Positions 23,280-37,189 of a stretch of DNA of 64,000 bases are shown here, in pieces. The notes under the pieces were generated by a model, which saw nothing but the letters and a program-made list of their open reading frames with translations, was not told where the DNA came from and made no database searches. The stretch lies in assembly GCA_037178675.1 (NCBI GenBank), contig JAYMGJ010000528.1, positions 1 through 64,000 on the forward strand, read 5' to 3'. A program made the translations under genes and the position numbers. This DNA is from Scleroderma bovista (lineage: Eukaryota; Basidiomycota; Agaricomycetes; Boletales; Sclerodermataceae). Each line of letters starts with the position of its first letter. Position 1 is the stretch's first letter.

Positions 23280-24822
23280 CTACTCGGTCACCAAAAAGTT
23301 CCATTCACTCTCTATCTCACCCGTTTGAATGCCAGTCAATTCCGTCCAAAGCGGTCTCGACAGCGGGCCCATCCCATCTTCCCCGGTGGGAATCACCACG
23401 TCACTGCCCAGGTATCCAATCCTCTCTACAGGGGTAATCACACACGCGGTGCCCGCTCCAAACAGCTCAACAAGCCGACCAGTCTCGGCAGCCCCTTTGA
23501 CCTCGCCCATCGTGATGGGTCGCTCGGTAACTCTGAGCTGGTCCGGGAGCCCAGCGAGGCGTTTCTTGCCTGCAACGTGACTCCGCGCAAGAGCGAGAAT
23601 TGAGTCACGGGTTACACCCGGAAGGATCATTCCATCAAGCGGGGGCGTCACTAGTTCAATCACTGACATAGGCATATATGGTTAGGTGAGATCTTCAACG
23701 GTACTGGATAACTCACCTCCGTCCTCACCCTTGAGTGCGACGAACAAATTCATCGTACCCACTTCCGTCAGGTAGTGCTCGGGGCCATGAAGCCAGAGAT
23801 TTTGGGCATATCCAGCCTTTGCGGCCATCTTTTGGGCAACCACACCAGGCGCATAGTTGGCAGCAAGCTTGTATGCACCTGTGCCTATATAAGGGAAGCG
23901 ACTCGGACGTCAGGTATGAGAATGGGTTAGACGACGAACTGACCTCCCGGAGCAGCACGGATAAATTCCGTCGTGCCGTGGAGAGGCACAGGTTTGAAAC
24001 CTTGGGGATAGTACGGACCCGCGGGGCTACAGATGACGAACAGAAGAGCCTCAGTAGGAGGCTGCACCCCAAGCGTGCCATTTGTACCGACTTGTTATTC
24101 TTAGTCAAAGGAGGCACAATAAATGATGGGATTTACTCACTCATGGTGGGACGAATGTATAAACTGTGTCCAGGTTGGTTGGGTATCCAATGACGATCGA
24201 GCTTGATGAGTTGTCGAATGCACTCGAGGAAGGCATCGCCATTGAAGGTCTGCCAAAACAAGAAAAACGTTCAGCGAATGCGCTTTCGTCATTAAGAAGG
24301 AAAAGAAGCTGACAGGCAATGCCAAGCGTGCAGCACTTATATTCATCCGTTTCATGTTCATGTCAGGTCGGAACATGGTGACCTTGCCATTTGGATGGCT
24401 GTAGGCCTTCATACCCTCGAATATGGACTGGGCATAGTGCAGAACAGTCGCGCTAGGCAAGATGCTGAGGGGAGCATCTACCGTGGCATCAATGATTGGA
24501 CAACATACTCAGGGCAAAAATAACGCACAAGGCTCGATGGAGGGAGCACCCCACCCACGGCCTTCGGTCCACAGGATCTTTAGCATGTGATCGGACTGCA
24601 GCATTGTGTAGTCCAGGTGTCTTAGTCCAGGTGGGTGCACTTACGAAGTTCCGTCCAAAGAGTAGCTTCGAGGTGGGCGGAAGTTGACGAGGTGTTGTAG
24701 TCCGCGTGACAGTGAGCAATGAGGGCTACGACGAAATGGATTATGGTCTACATGGATGACGCGAGAAAAGGGTAGATCTGTACCTCTATATCAGTCACGG
24801 CCTCGCCAACATCCTTGGACAT
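23280..24822 (-). CDS. Branched-chain amino acid aminotransferase
   Basis: Fold-type IV PLP enzyme that transfers the amino group of Leu, Ile and Val to 2-oxoglutarate. Joined exons give [108 protein letters not shown] (PLP lysine in AYKLAANY), [34 protein letters not shown] and [17 protein letters not shown], with TAG at 23,280. No clear mitochondrial presequence precedes the first Met at 24,822, so the cytosolic form (Bat2-like) is more likely than the mitochondrial one. An upstream exon with a presequence cannot be excluded. Confidence 0.9.
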
Positions 24823-25294
24823 GTGTCTCCGCCCAGTAGTCATGGATGACTGCCATGGCAAAGACCAGTGTGGTGAAGGTGCCTTTGCGAGTCGCAGAGA
24901 TGCTGGACGAAGTAGAGATAGTGACATGGGCAGGTGGCCGGGCCAGGTGAGTGGTACGAAAATGATAACCTTGGAGACTGAGACGATTGTACTTGCTGCC
25001 GGTTATATACCGAATTTTTTTCCGAGTCACATCCGGGGAAAGTCTATTTGCAGGACCCATGTAGAAAATCAAAGTGTACAACTCTCGATAGGATCACCCA
25101 GTGTACAATCAAGAGTTGTAACACCACTGAATTTGTTGGTACTACGACATGGTAATTTTACCAAGCCTCCATGTACTTATCTATGTAACCGGTTCCAAAC
25201 CGACGTCTACTACTTACGCACCAAATAAGTTATTGACTTGATATCCTACAATATTGCAAGGATCTCATCAACGTCCACGTCTTTACCATCAAAT
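24823..25294. other. Intergenic spacer upstream of the aminotransferase
   Basis: This holds the upstream region of the minus-strand aminotransferase and the 3' region of the minus-strand membrane-protein gene. An open frame on each strand crosses 24,815-25,230 but neither shows a family signal. No repeat is seen. Confidence 0.4.
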
Positions 25295-26522
25295 TTATGA
25301 TGCAGGGGCTTGCAGAGGTTGAGCGCTCAAAGGCGTTTCTGCTGGGACCGAAGGCGCCAAGGAAGCGGTTGACAGAAGCTCAGAACTAAGAGGAGATGGC
25401 GCCCTACTGCCATTATTAGCAGAGGTTGGCCTGACTAAACGGGACCTCTGCCGCGAAGGAGAAGCTGACTTAGATAAACGCCCACGGGTGCTAGAAGGAG
25501 CTTGACAGGAATGTCAGCAAAGTTGGTGCGATTGATTTCACCGGAAAGCTTACTTATTTGGTCGTCGCTTGCCGTTCGGTGAAGCGAAGGCGCCCACATG
25601 TCCGCAACACTAAGACGGACAGAGCCCCGATTTTGCCGGGCATCAGGGGCGACGGGAAATAGGATGTTTTCAGTTGATCCGGTGTTAGATGGCATCAAGG
25701 AGGGTGCAAGGAGTGCAGGAAGCACAATTTTCACTTGGCTATGGGGACCGTGGGGTAAGCCACCTGAACTCCTGCTAGCGATGCTAGTATGCGAGGCGAT
25801 AGAATGTAAACGGTGGCGATGCGGTAAGTGGGTATTGGTAGGTGGAGTGGACGAAGAACTATGCGCGGTCGATGGTCGTGCAAAATGGGTAGACCCCACA
25901 GAGCCGACACTGTTTCGTCTGTGGTCGTCAGGCCTCGAGAGTTTTGGTATGCGACGATGATCTAATTGACCATTCGAAGATGACTCAGTTAACGAATTCT
26001 CGCCGGAATAGAAACTGGGTTGCAGGGGGCTGACTGGTTGAGAAAGGGTATCTACCTCCTTGCTAGGCGGTAGGGAAAGACTACTTTCGTAAGGCGAGAG
26101 TTCCGGGGGTGTGGAGAAATGCGGCCACTGAGTTGGTGTGAGCGATCCGTTATTCTGTTCGGAAAACAGAGCCAACTGTTGTCGTCTATGATGAGCGATT
26201 GGCTGTACGGGTGGAAGTGGTGCAAATCTGCGACTAGAAAAGTGTCGGATGAAGCGGTACAGCGAGAGCAGGAGCATGCAACCTCCGAGAGCACCGAGTA
26301 CGATGACGATGATTGAAGTTGTCTGGCTGATGCTCTCTGCCAAGTGGAATCGCTTGAAATGAAAGGCACGGTCGGTTATTGAATCCACAGGCGGCAAGTT
26401 AACATGATGAAACGAATGGGCGGGAGAAACGAGCGCAGTCCGCTCTGTCGTATAAAAGAAAACCCAGTCAGTGTAGATAGTTGGGTGTCGAAGAGAAGCT
26501 CACTGGAACGTCTGGTGGTCAT
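25295..26522 (-). CDS. Single-pass membrane protein with serine-rich tail, unknown function
   Basis: The first exon starts at 26,522 (MTTRRSK). An intron at 26,445-26,503 joins it in phase to RTALVSPAHSFHH and on to a lumenal or outer segment. One transmembrane span follows (TSIIVIVLGALGGCMLLLSLY), then a basic stop-transfer RFIRHFSSRRF. The rest, about 270 residues, is a low-complexity cytosolic tail with PxxP, Ser and His runs. A second intron with a GTAAGC donor joins DDQI to TPSSTRGRLSKSASPSRQRSRL, ending at TAA 25,295-25,297; unspliced reading would stop at 25,435. No known domain is recognised. A sensor or scaffold at the plasma membrane is possible but not shown. Confidence 0.65.
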
Positions 26523-26604
26523 GCAAACAGTGACAGTAGAGGAAGACAAGAGACTGACAAGTCATTTCAACGTCCGAAAAAACACAGGCTTGTCGTAATG
26601 GACG

Positions 26605-28258
26605 ATGGCGGGACTCGCTGACCCTCTCGTTGGTCTCGGTCGACCCCCACGCAGCGCACGCTCGACGGCCTCTGTCACGTCCAACACCACGACGAGACAG
26701 ACAAGTCTTGCCAAGCGACTCTTGTTCCCTCTCCTACCCCCTGGCTCACCTCTCCCTCCACTCTTCCTATCATCTGCATGTCCCCCAGAATTGCACGAAG
26801 AGATTTATGACTTCATTGCACTCGCACTGCGAGCCTATATCAACACTTGGTGGTCAAAGATCACTCGGTATGACAAGGAGTTTCTTCCCCAGCTCACCAA
26901 CATCCTGACGCACGTCATTCGCGTACTCGAGCAACGTATCCTCGCTGCAGACCTCTCCGTGCTTGCCTTGTGCGACATCCCCACGCTAGTCACTGAACAT
27001 TATATAGACTACCGACATGCAGCTGCGAAGGTGTCCACTTCCTATGCAACAGGCGGATCGTACTCTCTACCACACCTCTTCCATCAGTTGCAGCCTCATC
27101 TAGCTGTCTCCGCGCAAGGCCAGATAGACGAGGAGTACTTTCGACACGTTCTCGACCTCGCACTCAAAATATGTCTCCCTCCCGAAGACTATACTCCCGA
27201 GGCTGAGAGATATATTCTAAGGGAAATCCTCCTCAAGTTGATCGTCAGAGATGTCATTCCTCGCATCACCCAACCCTGGTTTATCCAGAAGTGTGTGCTC
27301 AACTTCATAGGATCCCCTCCGGACAGAACACCCTTCAAGGTAGGCATTCCGCTTTGCTCTGGCTCCCCTTGTTGATGCCTTGCTAGCCTTCAGACTCATC
27401 ATCTCCAAATCGACATGGCCATTCCTCTCAGTTGTCGAACTGGATTGTCCTGTTCCTTTCTGCAATACAATCCTTGTCCGGTGCATGCCTTGCCCTCATC
27501 CATGCATACAAGCAAGCCGTTTCTACTATTAGACTGGTTAACAAATCCTCCGTGAAGCATTCAGTGACACCACCATTGATGAGCCCGTTGCGACCAGAGT
27601 CACCGCCAGGCGCACAAAAGCTTAGTAGAAGTCTCTCTCGTGGATCATCTTATTCCTTTGGGGGGACGCCGAGTCCGCCTCTAGGCAGCCCTCAGTATCT
27701 GCCTACCCCTGAAGGACCAGTTGATAAAGTTCCACACGACCTTGCTCGTGGTCTGCTGATGTTGCTGTGTGAAGTTTTCAGACTACAGTGGCGCTTTTCT
27801 AGCGCAATAGCTTTCAACTTGGTATTCATGGGGTGTTGCTTTTTTAGGACGTTTATCAACAAGTATGTCTTGTTAGATCACCGGTCTCGTTGAGCTGACA
27901 ATGGCACTTTAGCCTCCTATGCTACATGTTGTACAACCAAGTACTGTCCGCCGCGTCTGTGGTGTCGATCGTCCGTCTCTCGAAGGCGACCTTGTTCCCC
28001 AACGGCTACCCTGGACCGTCACCTGTTGACCCGACACCAGAAGAGCAGCTCGTGATTCACCAACAGCTGGTCTGGAGAGTAACAGAAATAATACCGGGAC
28101 CAGTATCAGCCATTTTTCTAGGACCATCGCCTGTTGCCTCACTAGAGGCCGTTATTGATCCCCTGAGCGACAGTGCATGCAATGCGCATCTAGCTGTGCT
28201 CCTGTTTGACGCCGTTGTTCTGACTGTGTTTCCGGAGCTGGGTGGAGGAGATGATTAG
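26605..28258 (+). CDS. PXA-domain protein
   Basis: Three exons join to about 500 residues. The PXA domain is seen from CPPELHEEIYDFIALALRAYINTWWSKI through EFLPQLTNILTHVIRVLEQRI, IDEEYFRHVLDLALKICLP and ERYILREILLKLIVRDVIPRI. An intron with acceptor at TTGCTAG restores KPSDSSSPNRHG, followed by the hydrophobic NWIVLFLSAIQSLSGACLALI. The C-terminal half contains a Ser/Pro-rich spacer and a helical segment CYMLYNQVLSAASVVSIVRL. PXA proteins without a PX domain, such as fission yeast Pxa1, work at endosomes and vacuoles. No PX or nexin C domain is visible here. The start at 26,605 is about 80 bp from the divergent membrane-protein gene. Confidence 0.85.
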
Positions 28259-28342
28259 TCGAGTTTGCGTTTGTTTGTTGTCTCAGTAGATGTAACGACT
28301 TACGAATCTTAACGCCTCGGATTTACTTACGTATATATATAC

Positions 28343-28378
28343 ACTGTGGGAAGTAAACGCGCTGAAAATCAGTGCCAT
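28343..28378 (+). repeat. Left terminal inverted repeat
   Basis: Begins ACTGTGGGAAGTAAACGCGC and ends CAGTGCCAT. It pairs with 30,815-30,850. The two mismatches are at the sixth base and near the inner end. Confidence 0.85.
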
Positions 28379-29091
28379 ACGTACTGTATATCAGTGCCAT
28401 GCACTAAAAATCAGTGCCGAACAGTGGCACTGATTGGATCATTTTTGCTACTAATAATCAGTGCCTTTGGCACTACTTTTCAGCATTAATGGCACTGATT
28501 TCCAACAACGGTACTGACTTTCAGTCACATAACTAACTATAAAGAGGCACTAGTATAATATATTCACGCAGTCATGGAATACACATAGTAGTCTCTGAGG
28601 GCGTCGTAACAACTGGTCACCCGACACGACCTCGAACGGATCACATCACCATCATCATCCCAGACGTGGAGGTGTCGAGGTGGTTGAGTGGATTCATGAG
28701 GTTGCGGTGGGTCGTAGTAATTGAGGCACGTACTTGTAGTCGAGGTCAAGTGTGTGTGAACGGCCGTGTTCCCACTGTTGTAGTTGTTGTTGTTGTCATA
28801 TTGGCGTGGCCGTCAGTGCTGGTGGTTGTGGTGGTTGTCGCCGGAGCCAGCATTGGCGTTGGTAATTAATAGGGTCGTCGTCATTGTTGCACTGGTGGCG
28901 GCGGTGTAGTGGTGATGGTAGGTCATTGGCATTGGTAATGGTGGCATCGTCGTCGGTCACGGTTATGGTTAGGATTGGTGGTGGTTATTATGATACGTCA
29001 CATTGGTGTTGGTCACCATTGTTGCGCTGGTGCGTCTAAGTGGCTCACTTCAGGTATTATGTAAACAGCACTAGCAGCGCACCTATCAAGC

Positions 29092-29976
29092 TAAATACTG
29101 GGTTTTTTTTTTTTTTTTTTGATTCCATTTAAGTGCATTCAGGATCGTATGGACCCTATGTCGCACTAAGCTACTACACTACAGGCTGTGCGTACGGACC
29201 AGATGTACTCACTTAAAGAATCATGGCTGACACGAACCCGTGCCGGCGACGCCAGTAAGCATGGGTCGAGGCAGACTTCTGAGGAAGCCTGCCCCTTGGG
29301 GTGTACCTAGAGTGTGCCAGATTGCGGGGATGGGAAGAGGAGGGGGTGGGGGGGATAGATTCAGCCCTATGTTGGGCGATAAATACTAGGGGCTGGGGGT
29401 GTTAGTGCCCCATCAGGTATGATGAGCACGGCGATGACCAACTCCCAGGGAGCTCGGATGGCAATCTGGAGATCACCATTGGAGTCGAAACCCATGAACC
29501 GAGGCATGTCCAAGGTGTAGATCACCTCCAGCACCTGCTGCACGTCATCAGGGGTGTCGAATGGGTAGAAGGGTGCCATGGAGGAATCAATGGAGTTGAA
29601 AGGGGGTGGGCAGTGCGGGTGATCCAATACAGCCTGGAACCACCTGTGTTGGGGGTGGGCGATACCCTCCTGGGAGACAGACATAGAGGACGCGGTGGAG
29701 GGGGAGGGGGGGTGAGGGGGCACCACAGTGGGGGCAGTGCATGGAGAAGGGGGGACTTCAAATGATGCCACCTGTAATGAATGGAGGGCCTGGACCTCCT
29801 TCCACAGCAAAACAGGCCCTGAAGGAGCCCTTCGGGAAGGCATGGTAGCACTTTCCTATCTCTGAGAGAAGGATCGTGCATGGCAAGGTGGATGAGCACT
29901 GATGCTTGGTGGGGGGGACAACTGTCCCAAAGGGGAAGGTGGTGGTACGGGTACAAGAGGCATTAAATACTGGGTT
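29092..29976 (-). mobile_element. Retroposed insertion with poly(A) end and 13 bp target duplication
   Basis: The sequence TAAATACTGGGTT occurs at 29,092-29,104 and again at 29,964-29,976. Directly after the left copy comes an 18-base T run, the poly(A) end of a minus-strand copy. The insert (29,105-29,963, about 860 bp) thus has the marks of LINE-type retroposition: direct flanking duplication and a 3' A tail. It lies wholly inside the inverted-repeat transposon, so it arrived later. It contains a minus-strand frame, annotated separately. I cannot name the source family. Confidence 0.75.
29367..29843 (-). CDS. Proline-rich frame within the retroposed insert
   Basis: A frame of 158 residues starts at MPSRRAPSGPVLLWKEVQAL and runs with the orientation of the poly(A) end. 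It is rich in Pro and Ser in its first half, then reads YPFDTPDDVQQVLEVIYTLD and PWELVIAVLIIPDGAL. I do not recognise it. It could be a fragment of a retroelement protein or a retroposed host transcript. Expression is not shown. Confidence 0.3.
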   Translation of the reverse strand: MPSRRAPSGPVLLWKEVQALHSLQVASFEVPPSPCTAPTVVPPHPPSPSTASSMSVSQEGIAHPQHRWFQAVLDHPHCPPPFNSIDSSMAPFYPFDTPDDVQQVLEVIYTLDMPRFMGFDSNGDLQIAIRAPWELVIAVLIIPDGALTPPAPSIYRPT

Positions 29977-30370
29977 GGAAACCGGAGGCATACTCGTCTA
30001 TAACACAGAACATTACCAAACAGCACAAATATCCGTTGTAGAATACAGCCAGCAAGGTGTTTCGAGATATGGTTGTGGTACGAAGAAAAGGGCAATCGGG
30101 CGGAGCTTGAAATTTGACGCGCTGATAACCTTATCATGTGACCTAACTCATTTTCCCAGGTCTCGTCACCTCTGCAGCAACACCACGATCCACCTCGGCA
30201 TGAACATGAACCACAGCCTGCCAATGGACGACAACGACGACAGCCACCACTACCACGACGACAACCCCGGTCATCGCCGCTACACTCCCGTCAGCAAACA
30301 AACAATGATAATATGCAGCGACGGAAATACCATCACCACGAGTACGACAACCGACAACCGCACTACTACC

Positions 30371-30510
30371 ATCACCACCAGCGCCGGCCAAAGACGACAC
30401 GGCGACGACTCCTTCACCATGTGCAACGACGGATGGGCGTCACACCCAGTACTCCGACAACGATGATCATCATCACCACCAGCACCAGCCAAAGACGACA
30501 CAATAACCAC
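30371..30510 (+). repeat. Short direct repeat, about 101 bp apart
   Basis: A stretch of about 30 bases beginning ATCACCACCAGC and ending AAAGACGACAC occurs at 30,371 and again at 30,472 with few mismatches. It is part of the A/C-rich right half of the transposon and looks like a decayed minisatellite. Confidence 0.55.
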
Positions 30511-30814
30511 CACCTCACCACGGGTACAACCACCACAACAGTGACCACCACCAGCACCTGTGCCTCGACGAAAACGATGACGATCAGACCGGCACCCCAA
30601 CCCTGACAACGACAATGACCTGCACGGCCAGACAGGTTGGGGTACATACCTGGGATATTTAGACTAGACTTCTGGACTCTGTCTTGTGCTAGTAAGCAAT
30701 CTCGTGTACTGAAAATCAGTGCCATAGTAGAAATGCATATAACTGTATGTGTACCCTAAGACATCAGTGCCATGAAAGTGACACTGAAAAGAAGTGCCCA
30801 CCAGATCAGTGCCA

Positions 30815-30850
30815 ATGACACTGATTTTCAGCGCGTTTACTTCCGACAGT
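30815..30850 (-). repeat. Right terminal inverted repeat
   Basis: Read on the minus strand it begins ACTGTCGGAAGTAAACGCGC, the partner of the left end at 28,343. Confidence 0.85.
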
Positions 30851-31090
30851 CCCTTTTTAGCTACTCATTTATTTTCCCGCCGCACGTAGAAAGTACTTAA
30901 GGACGTAGGATATTCGATGTAGTCCCCCAGTCTACCTCCTACAGAGTTTCTTGGCCAGTTCTTCCTGAGTGACCTAAGGAATCCTCTAAAGAGAACTGAC
31001 CACCGTGTGACTGAAGGCACAGCATTCCGTCACAGTAGACGTCACTGCGATGGCGATAGACTTGCAATCGACTTGTTCTTAGCCAAAGAC

Positions 31091-31917
31091 ATGCACCACC
31101 CTCCAAACCCCCCCATCCTATACTCGTTCCCGTCTGCATCAGATCTCGGCCCAGCACTCGCTGCATTCATTGCTAAAGCACAGAAAGAATCTATTGAGAA
31201 GAAGGGTAGATTCACTGTAGCACTTTCGGGCGGTTCGCTCCCCAAGCAGCTCAAGGGCCTCATCGGAAATCCTGCGATAAAATGGGACAAATGGTAGGCC
31301 TGGATTTCCCTCATACTTACATTTACCATTGATAAGTGCTTTCCAGGCAAGTCTTTTATGCAGATGAGCGTGTCGTGCCCCTCGACCACCCAGACTCCAA
31401 TCATGGTCTATGCATGACCGAACTCTTTCGACATGTACCCATACCCGCTGAGCATATCCACACGTTGGATCCAGCCTTACTCGATGACCTAGAAGAACTC
31501 GCAGATGCATATGAAAAGGAGCTCATCCGCGAGTTCGCATCAAAAGTCACTGCTCGATTTCCCGTCTTCGACCTCATCCTTCTTGGTATTGGACCAGACG
31601 GACATACCTGTTCCCTCTTCCCGGGCCATGGACTGCTCGCGGAAGAGGATGGATGGGTCGCTTCTCTCGAGGACTCACCTAAGCCTCCTCCGAAACGCAT
31701 TACCCTTACATTCCCTGTCCTTAACCATGCTACCCGCGTGGCATTCGTAGCAACGGGAGAAGGCAAGGTGGACGTCCTCAGCACAATCTTAGACAAACCT
31801 GAAGAGGGACTTCCCGCCTCACGGGTAAAGCCTGCTTATCCCGGCCAGTTGTACTGGTTTGTCGACAACAGCGCGTCTGCCAAGGTTCAGTACCCCGCGT
31901 CGTCCTTTAATCTGTAG
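31091..31917 (+). CDS. 6-phosphogluconolactonase
   Basis: Second step of the oxidative pentose phosphate pathway, cytosolic. Exons 31,091-31,293 and 31,347-31,917 join in phase at [11 protein letters not shown]. Family motifs: [11 protein letters not shown], the [17 protein letters not shown] block, and the signature [17 protein letters not shown]. Later [23 protein letters not shown] is also typical. Length of about 257 residues agrees with fungal Sol3/Sol4 proteins. The ATG lies only about 240 bp from the right end of the transposon, so the element may occupy part of the promoter. Confidence 0.94.
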
Positions 31918-32198
31918 TCAGTCAGGATATGGAAAGGGGAAAGTAAAGACCAAAGTCATGTACTTGTACCACATCACGAGCTGGTTGGATGCCGAAGACG
32001 TCACCAGTTTCCGAGTCTGCTGTTTTCTAGTTCCCCTATTACTATCCAGCTTTCACCCAGTAATGAGTAACGACCAACAGCGTGAAATGTGTGGATAAGG
32101 AAACAGCGTAAAATAACACTCATCGTCATCACAAATGGGTAACAAGCGGCACGCTGCCGCCAACGGGACACAAAAATAAGTAATATCCATGGCGTAGA

Positions 32199-35412
<3,214 letters not shown>

Positions 35413-35735
35413 CCTGTATAGGCATTCCACACAGTTCCGACACTAGACATTGATCGTATGACCAGTTATCCACAAAAGTATATCTACAAGAAATGGAACT
35501 ATGTTTACAATGAGCCCAGCTAATAGATACAGTAAAAGTGGGGATGAAATGTTATCATGCAGCATGAATGGGTATGAAGGTTTGGATCGTGGCGGACAGT
35601 ACGTGGAGATGTATAGTGGACAGATTTTGAATGGTAAGTGAGGAAGTAGGATCAGAAGAAGGCGCAAGTGGCCAGAGAAGAGAAGATGGTTGTAGTCCAT
35701 CGGGTATCAAAGGTTCCGACCATTAGATTTTTTTT
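35413..35735. other. Convergent intergenic spacer
   Basis: Lies between the stop of the CCA-adding enzyme and the stop of the HMG-box gene. A T run at 35,729-35,736 is next to the HMG-box stop. Nothing else is visible. Confidence 0.45.
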
Positions 35736-37189
35736 TCACCATTGGGCACCCTGGAAAGGGACTGGAGAGAGCGGTGAAATTGACTGGCCAAAGAGTTGAT
35801 CGAGCGTTTCCAGAAATGGGTTCGAATGCTCTTTGCCATCGAATGGGTTCGAGAATATTACCGGAGAATTGGTAGGCGAAGGCCATTGCAAGGTGTCTTC
35901 GCAGAACGAGAATGACGGGCCAGCCGGGTCAGCGAAGGGCGTCGAAGGCAGTGAGGTGTACGAATTCAATGCAGCGAGCATGCATTCGTCGACGAAAGGG
36001 ATGGCCTCTGGCTTCACGGCGCAGAGAGCAGTGTTGGCTGCGGGAACGGCATTGGATGGCAGAGAATAGAGATCGGCGCTCGTGGGGGACATCTAAGCAG
36101 CGCACGGTGAGTGATGAAGAGTCAATGAAGTAGTGAATGAACTAACCACGTCACAACAATCGTCGAGCGAGAAGAAAGGGATATCTTCGGTGGCAACGAA
36201 TTCATCTACTTCCTCAGATGGGCATACCAGCTGTGGGGAGCGCGCAAGAGATGCCGGTGGAGTTCCATCCTCGCGTTTCAGCTCGGTAAGTTGCAACCCC
36301 GATGCTGCTAACGCCGGGGAGTACGTGGGAGTCGGAGTGAACAAGGGCGCGGCGGGACGAGCTCTCTTTGGCGCAGATGCTGGTTTCCTGAGCGAGGTCG
36401 CAGGCTTCTTGGAACGTTGCCCCCCCATGGAGATAGTAGGTAAAGCAATAGCAGTTCTTGCGCGAGCATCGCGAGCGCCATCCGAGTCCTCGTCGTCGGA
36501 CACCTCATCGAGATACTTGGCCAACTCCTTGCTCTGGACACCATATATGAGGAGCTCGGCAACCTTCTTACATCTCGCGTTCACGTCCTCGCTGGTGCGC
36601 TTGGAGCGACGTTGGGCGGTCTTGTTTGCCTTGCGAAACGTCGGGGCATACTTGTATTCTGGGTACAGCTCTGCATGTCGCACCTTGGCCTCTTCGGCCA
36701 TTTTCCTGAAAGGAGCACGCTGCTCGTTGGTGAGCTCATTCCAGTAGCGGCCGGCGATGCGGGAGACATTTCGGTTGTCCCTTTCGACGCTTTTGAGGTT
36801 GTCCTTGTTCCATAACCAGGAACGAAAGATCATGAAGGCATTTGGGGGACGGGGGATATGGCCCTTCTTGCGATTACGGGTATGGGAAGAACCAGGGGTG
36901 AACGGAAGGTGGGTGACGATAGGCGAGGGGGAGGGTGACTTGATGGAATACGGCGTGCACGTTGACGGTGACGGTGAAAAGGTCACGGGGGGCAGAAAGG
37001 CAGCAGGCGAAGTGCTAGTGTGAAGGATCTGGACGTGATCTAAGTTGTCCCAGGTGTAATCTCCAGCTACAGCCGGAAATGGAAGGTGAGTTAGAACGAG
37101 TCATTGGGTGAGAGCAAATTGGGCTCACCATCCACTGGCGAGCGTCGGGACAACCGACGAGAACGACGCGTGTTCCGCTGCGGAGCCAT
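35736..37189 (-). CDS. HMG-box transcription factor (MATA_HMG type)
   Basis: Sequence-specific HMG protein. Starts at 37,189 with a basic MAPQRNTRRSRRLSRR; the first intron (donor GTGAGC) joins DAGDYTWDNLDHVQIL. The HMG box begins HIPRPPNAFMIFRSWLWNK and continues RNVSRIAGRYWNELT, PFRKMAEEAKVRHAELYP and YKYAPTF, followed by basic KANKTAQRRSKR. The second intron joins DDCCD to MSPTSADLYSLPSN. The C-terminal part is acidic, Ser/Pro-rich and may be an activation region. Basidiomycete genomes hold several such genes, some controlling mating and fruiting; the target genes here are unknown. Confidence 0.88.

Larger units (their letters stand above)
28343..30850. mobile_element. DNA transposon remnant with 36 bp terminal inverted repeats
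   Basis: The ends 28,343-28,378 and 30,815-30,850 are inverted copies that match at 34 of 36 bases and begin ACTGTSGGAAGTAAACGCGC. Next to both ends lie many short copies of TCAGTGCC and its complement, a subterminal repeat pattern like that of CACTA and hAT elements. The interior has no transposase frame I can recognise, so this is a non-autonomous element. I see no clear target-site duplication. The left interior (28,660-29,040) is rich in G and T and the right interior (30,180-30,600) in A and C. Superfamily is undecided. Confidence 0.8.

Noticed and set aside
24791..25081. Minus-strand frame upstream of the aminotransferase that might be a mitochondrial presequence exon
   Set aside because: It ends in another frame than the aminotransferase and no donor joins it in phase to the conserved start.
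30143..30725. Histidine- and valine-rich frames on both strands
   Set aside because: They follow from the ACC/CAC-rich low-complexity sequence of the transposon arm and have no coding character.
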